DNA of 64,000 nucleotides from an uncultured Prevotellaceae bacterium (lineage in GTDB: Bacteria; Bacteroidota; Bacteroidia; Bacteroidales; Bacteroidaceae), in assembly GCA_900315565.1 (NCBI GenBank), contig OMZS01000008.1, positions 50,163 through 114,162 on the forward strand, read 5' to 3'. The notes beneath the pieces were generated by a model. It was given only the letters and a program-made list of their open reading frames with translations, made no database searches and was not told the DNA's origin. The translations under genes were made by a program, and so were the position numbers. Positions 61,032-64,000 of this stretch are shown in pieces (the first letter of the stretch is position 1; each line of letters starts with the position of its first letter).

Positions 61032-61328
61032 TTAAGCCAGGGCGAGTTTACCCTCAGCGTCAGCAACCTTACCCTCTTTCAGAAGCCAACCCAAACCGAG
61101 CAGAGCCTCTTCATTAGTAATCTTTGCTGCCTTAGCAATCTCAGCTACTGTAAGAGCCTTCTCAGCTGTTGCCAGAGCCTGATAAACGTCACCTGCCTTG
61201 AAACCTACGGTTTCTGCATTGATAACCAGAGCTGCCTTCTTAGTAGCTGCCTTCTTCACTGTTGCTTTCTTCTCAGCTGCCTCTTTGGGAGCGGCAGCCT
61301 TCTTTGTTGTTGCTTTCTTTTCTGCCAT
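61032..61328 (-). CDS. Winged-helix protein with histone H1-like Lys/Ala tail (DUF2582-like)
   Basis: The 98-residue protein has an N-terminal Lys/Ala-rich tail (AEKKATTKKAAAPKEAAEKK), like bacterial H1-type DNA compactors. The C-terminal part is a small winged helix (GDVYQALATAEKALTVAEIA, EALLGLGWLLKEGKV) resembling DUF2582. It is likely a basic nucleoid-associated protein. A TAACTTTG box (61391-61398, minus strand) gives a leader of about 60 bases. Confidence 0.82.
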   Translation of the reverse strand: MAEKKATTKKAAAPKEAAEKKATVKKAATKKAALVINAETVGFKAGDVYQALATAEKALTVAEIAKAAKITNEEALLGLGWLLKEGKVADAEGKLALA

Positions 61329-61390
61329 AATTAGTAAAACTATTAAATGTTACTGAACTAGTTAAGTATCAGTGTTTTAAAATTCGAGTG

Positions 61391-61398
61391 CAAAGTTA
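61391..61398 (-). promoter_or_regulatory. -7 box of the Lys/Ala winged-helix gene
   Basis: The minus strand reads TAACTTTG, 62 bases upstream of the ATG at 61328. Confidence 0.65.
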
Positions 61399-61470
61399 GT
61401 GTTTTTCTTCGAAACTTGCACGTTTTCTGACAGAAAAGTTGCTGTTTTTTAGCGTTTTAGAAGGCAAAAA

Positions 61471-63234
61471 TCAAATTTCTTGACTTAAATCAACTTTCAG
61501 CCGCAATTCGTCGAGCTGTTTGGGGTCAATTTCGTTGGGAGCATCCAGCATCACGTCGCGCCCACTGTTGTTTTTCGGGAAGGCAATGCAGTCGCGAATG
61601 CTGTCCAATCCGGCCATGATGCTCACGAAACGGTCCAAACCGAAGGCGAGTCCTGCGTGTGGCGGTGCGCCGTATTTGAAGGCATTGATGAGGAATCCAA
61701 ACTGTGCCATGGCGCGCTCGGGAGTGAAGCCCAGAATCTGGAACATCTTTTCCTGCAGTTTGCCGTCGTGGATACGCAGCGAGCCTCCACCCAGTTCTAC
61801 GCCGTTGCAAACAAAGTCGTAGGCCACGGCACGAACGCGTTCGGGGGCAGAGTCGAGCAAAGGTATGTCGTCGGGGTTGGGAAGCGTGAACGGGTGGTGG
61901 GTAGCCATGAGTCGCTGTTCCTCGTCGCTCCATTCGAAGAGGGGGAAATCCACAATCCATAAGCAAACAAACTTATCCTTGTTGCGAAGTCCGAGTCTGT
62001 CACCCATTTCCAGACGAAGGGTGCAAAGTTGTATGCGGGTCTTGTTGGCATTGTCGCCACTCATAATCAGCACCAGGTCGCCATCGTTGGCACCCATGGC
62101 CTCTTTAACGGCCTGCCAAACTTCGGGTGTGTAGAACTTATCCACCGACGATTTCACCGTGCCGTCGTCGTTGAATTTCACATACACCAGTCCCTTGGCA
62201 CCTACTTGCGGACGTTTTACAAAATCCACCAGCTGGTCGAGCTGCTTGCGTGTGTAGTTGGCACAGCCTGGCACACAAATGCCGCCAATATAATTAGCAT
62301 CATTGAACACGGGGAAGGTGCCAGTGCCTTTCAGTTGCTTGTCAAGTTCCACAAACTCCATGCCGAAGCGCAGGTCGGGCTTGTCGCTTCCGAATCGGCG
62401 CATGGCTTCGTGCCATGTCATGCGTTGCAACACGGGCAACTCTACGCCGCGCACTTCGCGGAACAGATGGCGTGCCATGTCCTCAAACAGCTGGAGCACG
62501 TCTTCCTGCTCAACAAACGACATTTCGCAGTCTATCTGGGTAAACTCGGGTTGGCGGTCGGCACGCAGGTCCTCGTCGCGGAAACACTTGGCTATCTGGA
62601 AATAACGGTCGAAACCGCTCACCATGAGCAGTTGCTTCAGCGTCTGTGGACTCTGTGGCAGGGCATAAAACTGTCCGGGATTCATGCGCGAGGGCACCAC
62701 AAAGTCGCGTGCTCCCTCGGGTGTAGAGCCTATTAAGATGGGGGTTTCCACCTCAATAAAGTCTTTCGAATCGAGGAAGTTGCGTATCAGGATTGTCATT
62801 CTGTGGCGCAGTTCCAGGTTCTTTCTCACAGCAGCGCGACGCAGGTCCAGATAGCGGTACTTCATGCGGATGTCGTCGCCTCCGTCGGTGTTGTCTTCAA
62901 TGGTGAATGGGGGAGTGACGCTCTCACTCAGAATGTTCAGCTCGCTCACCAGTATCTCTACGTCGCCAGTGGGCATTTTGGCATTCTTCGACTCGCGCTC
63001 GCTCACCACACCCTTTGCCTGGATGCAATATTCGCGACCCAGTTTGTTGGCACGCTCGCAAAGGGCAGCGTCAACAGCCTCGTTGAACACCAACTGAGTG
63101 ATTCCATAACGGTCGCGCACGTCAACAAAGGTCATACCACCCATCTTGCGTGTGCGTTGAACCCAACCGGCCAGTGTCACCTGCTTGCCGGCATCAGAGA
63201 GACGAAGCTCTCCACAAGTGTTTGTTCTGTACAT
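61471..63234 (-). CDS. aspS: Aspartyl-tRNA synthetase
   Basis: This 587-residue class II synthetase is of the bacterial type. An OB-fold anticodon domain opens it ([20 protein letters not shown]). Motif 2 lies in [20 protein letters not shown] and motif 3 in [24 protein letters not shown]-type insertion lies between motifs 2 and 3. The ATG at 63234 begins the family sequence ([17 protein letters not shown]); upstream in-frame sequence is A+T-rich and contains the promoter. Confidence 0.97.
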   Translation of the reverse strand: MYRTNTCGELRLSDAGKQVTLAGWVQRTRKMGGMTFVDVRDRYGITQLVFNEAVDAALCERANKLGREYCIQAKGVVSERESKNAKMPTGDVEILVSELNILSESVTPPFTIEDNTDGGDDIRMKYRYLDLRRAAVRKNLELRHRMTILIRNFLDSKDFIEVETPILIGSTPEGARDFVVPSRMNPGQFYALPQSPQTLKQLLMVSGFDRYFQIAKCFRDEDLRADRQPEFTQIDCEMSFVEQEDVLQLFEDMARHLFREVRGVELPVLQRMTWHEAMRRFGSDKPDLRFGMEFVELDKQLKGTGTFPVFNDANYIGGICVPGCANYTRKQLDQLVDFVKRPQVGAKGLVYVKFNDDGTVKSSVDKFYTPEVWQAVKEAMGANDGDLVLIMSGDNANKTRIQLCTLRLEMGDRLGLRNKDKFVCLWIVDFPLFEWSDEEQRLMATHHPFTLPNPDDIPLLDSAPERVRAVAYDFVCNGVELGGGSLRIHDGKLQEKMFQILGFTPERAMAQFGFLINAFKYGAPPHAGLAFGLDRFVSIMAGLDSIRDCIAFPKNNSGRDVMLDAPNEIDPKQLDELRLKVDLSQEI

Positions 63235-63279
63235 TTTTATATATAATAATATGTGTATGCTTATGTGGCTATCAAAGTG

Positions 63280-63287
63280 CAAAATTA
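63280..63287 (-). promoter_or_regulatory. -7 box of aspS
   Basis: The minus strand reads TAATTTTG, 45 bases upstream of the aspS start at 63234. Confidence 0.7.
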
Positions 63288-63361
63288 GCGAATAAAAATG
63301 AAACAGCAAAATAATATCTTAAAATATACAAAAATTAGCACAACTTATCAACTATAATTAT

Positions 63362-63369
63362 TATTTTTG
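63362..63369 (+). promoter_or_regulatory. -7 box of the DUF1573 gene
   Basis: TATTTTTG lies 31 bases upstream of the ATG at 63401. Confidence 0.65.
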
Positions 63370-63400
63370 CAGTCAGTTTAATCAACAATAAACCGAAACG

Positions 63401-63790
63401 ATGAAAAAGCTTTTAATGATAACATTTCTGCTCATGGCCACCTTTACTATGGCAACGGCTCAGAAGCAGGCACAAATTAAGTTCGACAAACTCACCCATG
63501 ACTTTGGAACTTTCTCCGAGAGTTCGCCTGTTGTGGAGTGTACTTTTACTTTCAAAAACGTGGGCGAGGCGCCTCTTATCATCAATCAGGCAGTTGCCAG
63601 TTGTGGTTGCACAGTGCCTTCTTACACCAAAGAGCCCATCGCTCCGGGTGCAACGGGTGCCATCAAAGTGACATACAATGGTAAAGGAAAATTCCCCGGT
63701 CACTTTAAGAAAACCATTACCATCCGTACAAACGGAGCCACAGAGCTCACCCGTCTTTATGTGGAAGGCAACATGACGGAAGCGAAGTAG
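63401..63790 (+). CDS. DUF1573 domain exported protein
   Basis: The 129-residue protein has a signal peptide (KKLLMITFLLMATFTMATAQ) and one DUF1573 domain, an Ig-like beta sandwich: IKFDKLTHDFGTFSESSPVV, AVASCGCTVPSYTKEPIAPG and GHFKKTITIRTNG. The paired Cys in SCGCT are a family mark. These proteins are common in the Bacteroidetes envelope, and their role is not established. A terminator follows. Confidence 0.88.
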   Translation: MKKLLMITFLLMATFTMATAQKQAQIKFDKLTHDFGTFSESSPVVECTFTFKNVGEAPLIINQAVASCGCTVPSYTKEPIAPGATGAIKVTYNGKGKFPGHFKKTITIRTNGATELTRLYVEGNMTEAK

Positions 63791-63827
63791 CAAAGCGAGA
63801 TTCTCCCCCCTTCATTTTATTTCCCCG

Positions 63828-63868
63828 CCGCCCTGCGCACCTTGTGTGTTCAGGGCGGTTTCCTTTTT
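63828..63868 (+). terminator. Terminator of the DUF1573 gene
   Basis: CCGCCCTG (63828-63835) pairs with CAGGGCGG (63851-63858), followed by TTTCCTTTTT. The remaining bases to the window end show no gene. Confidence 0.85.
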
Positions 63869-64000
63869 ATCTCTCTACGATTTATAATCCCTCCTTATCA
63901 CGGGTCAGCGGATTTTCCAGGTTGGTGGGTGTAGGCTAATCAAGAGTAAAGTGTTGCTAGTCTGTACATGAAGAACCTGATATCCCCCACGCCTCTGAAC

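Overview
The window comes from a Bacteroidales chromosome, most likely Prevotella or a close relative. Many genes carry the Bacteroidetes -7 box TAnnTTTG, usually just upstream of the real start codon and often with a TTTG or TTG -33 element about 19-20 bases further up. The gene families also fit: fused FeoA-FeoB, glutamine-dependent NadE, DUF4295, DUF4421, DUF4738, DUF1573, OmpH and HU-type DNA-binding proteins. Most of the sequence is core chromosome with short intergenic repeats. No rRNA, tRNA, CRISPR array, integrase or intact insertion sequence was seen. Several starts below were moved downstream of the longest open frame because the -7 box lies inside the longer frame or because family members start later.

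Layout. 0.3-4.5 kb (minus strand): SpoIIE-type phosphatase/kinase, an SLC13-type transporter and a STAS antagonist, a partner-switching cassette around a transporter. 4.8-13.6 kb: htpG, an ECF-like sigma factor, a lipoprotein, pepD, a small membrane protein, an OmpH/Skp-like lipoprotein, nth, a DUF2461 gene and alanine dehydrogenase. 13.6-16.3 kb: a heptamer repeat array and feoAB. 16.4-18.9 kb: small accessory genes, including a secreted protein made of 25-residue repeats.

18.9-28.4 kb is an accessory island. It holds a WYL-domain regulator, an AbiE-type toxin-antitoxin pair with a likely operator, a soluble histidine-kinase-like protein fused to what looks like a degenerate N6-adenine methyltransferase domain, a partner response regulator without a recognisable DNA-binding domain, a very acidic repeat protein, a Pif1-like helicase and an unknown protein. 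The kinase/regulator pair and the acidic-protein/helicase unit are each preceded by copies of the same promoter-operator element (35 of 44 positions identical by my alignment). This is the best candidate for an undescribed system.

28.5-45.7 kb returns to core functions: FHA and HU-SPOR proteins, rfbC, kdsB, a 750-base spacer with 21-bp-period iteron-like repeats, nadE, a beta-helix lipoprotein, cdd, ispE, an oxidoreductase, DUF4421, DUF1460, map, carbonic anhydrase, tsaD and a CinA-type amidase. 45.9-51.6 kb holds rpmB-rpmG-DUF4295, ftsY, rimO, an HU protein, an HU-transmembrane-LysM protein and rlmH. 51.6-64 kb holds uxuA, manC-gmd-fcl (GDP-fucose synthesis), xylB-xylA (xylose use), two small winged-helix proteins, aspS and a DUF1573 gene.

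Two unrelated loci (29.0-30.1 kb and 49.2-51.1 kb) each encode a cytoplasmic HU-like DNA-binding domain, one membrane segment and a peptidoglycan-binding domain. They may tether DNA to the cell wall. All calls rest on reading the sequence; no database search was run.
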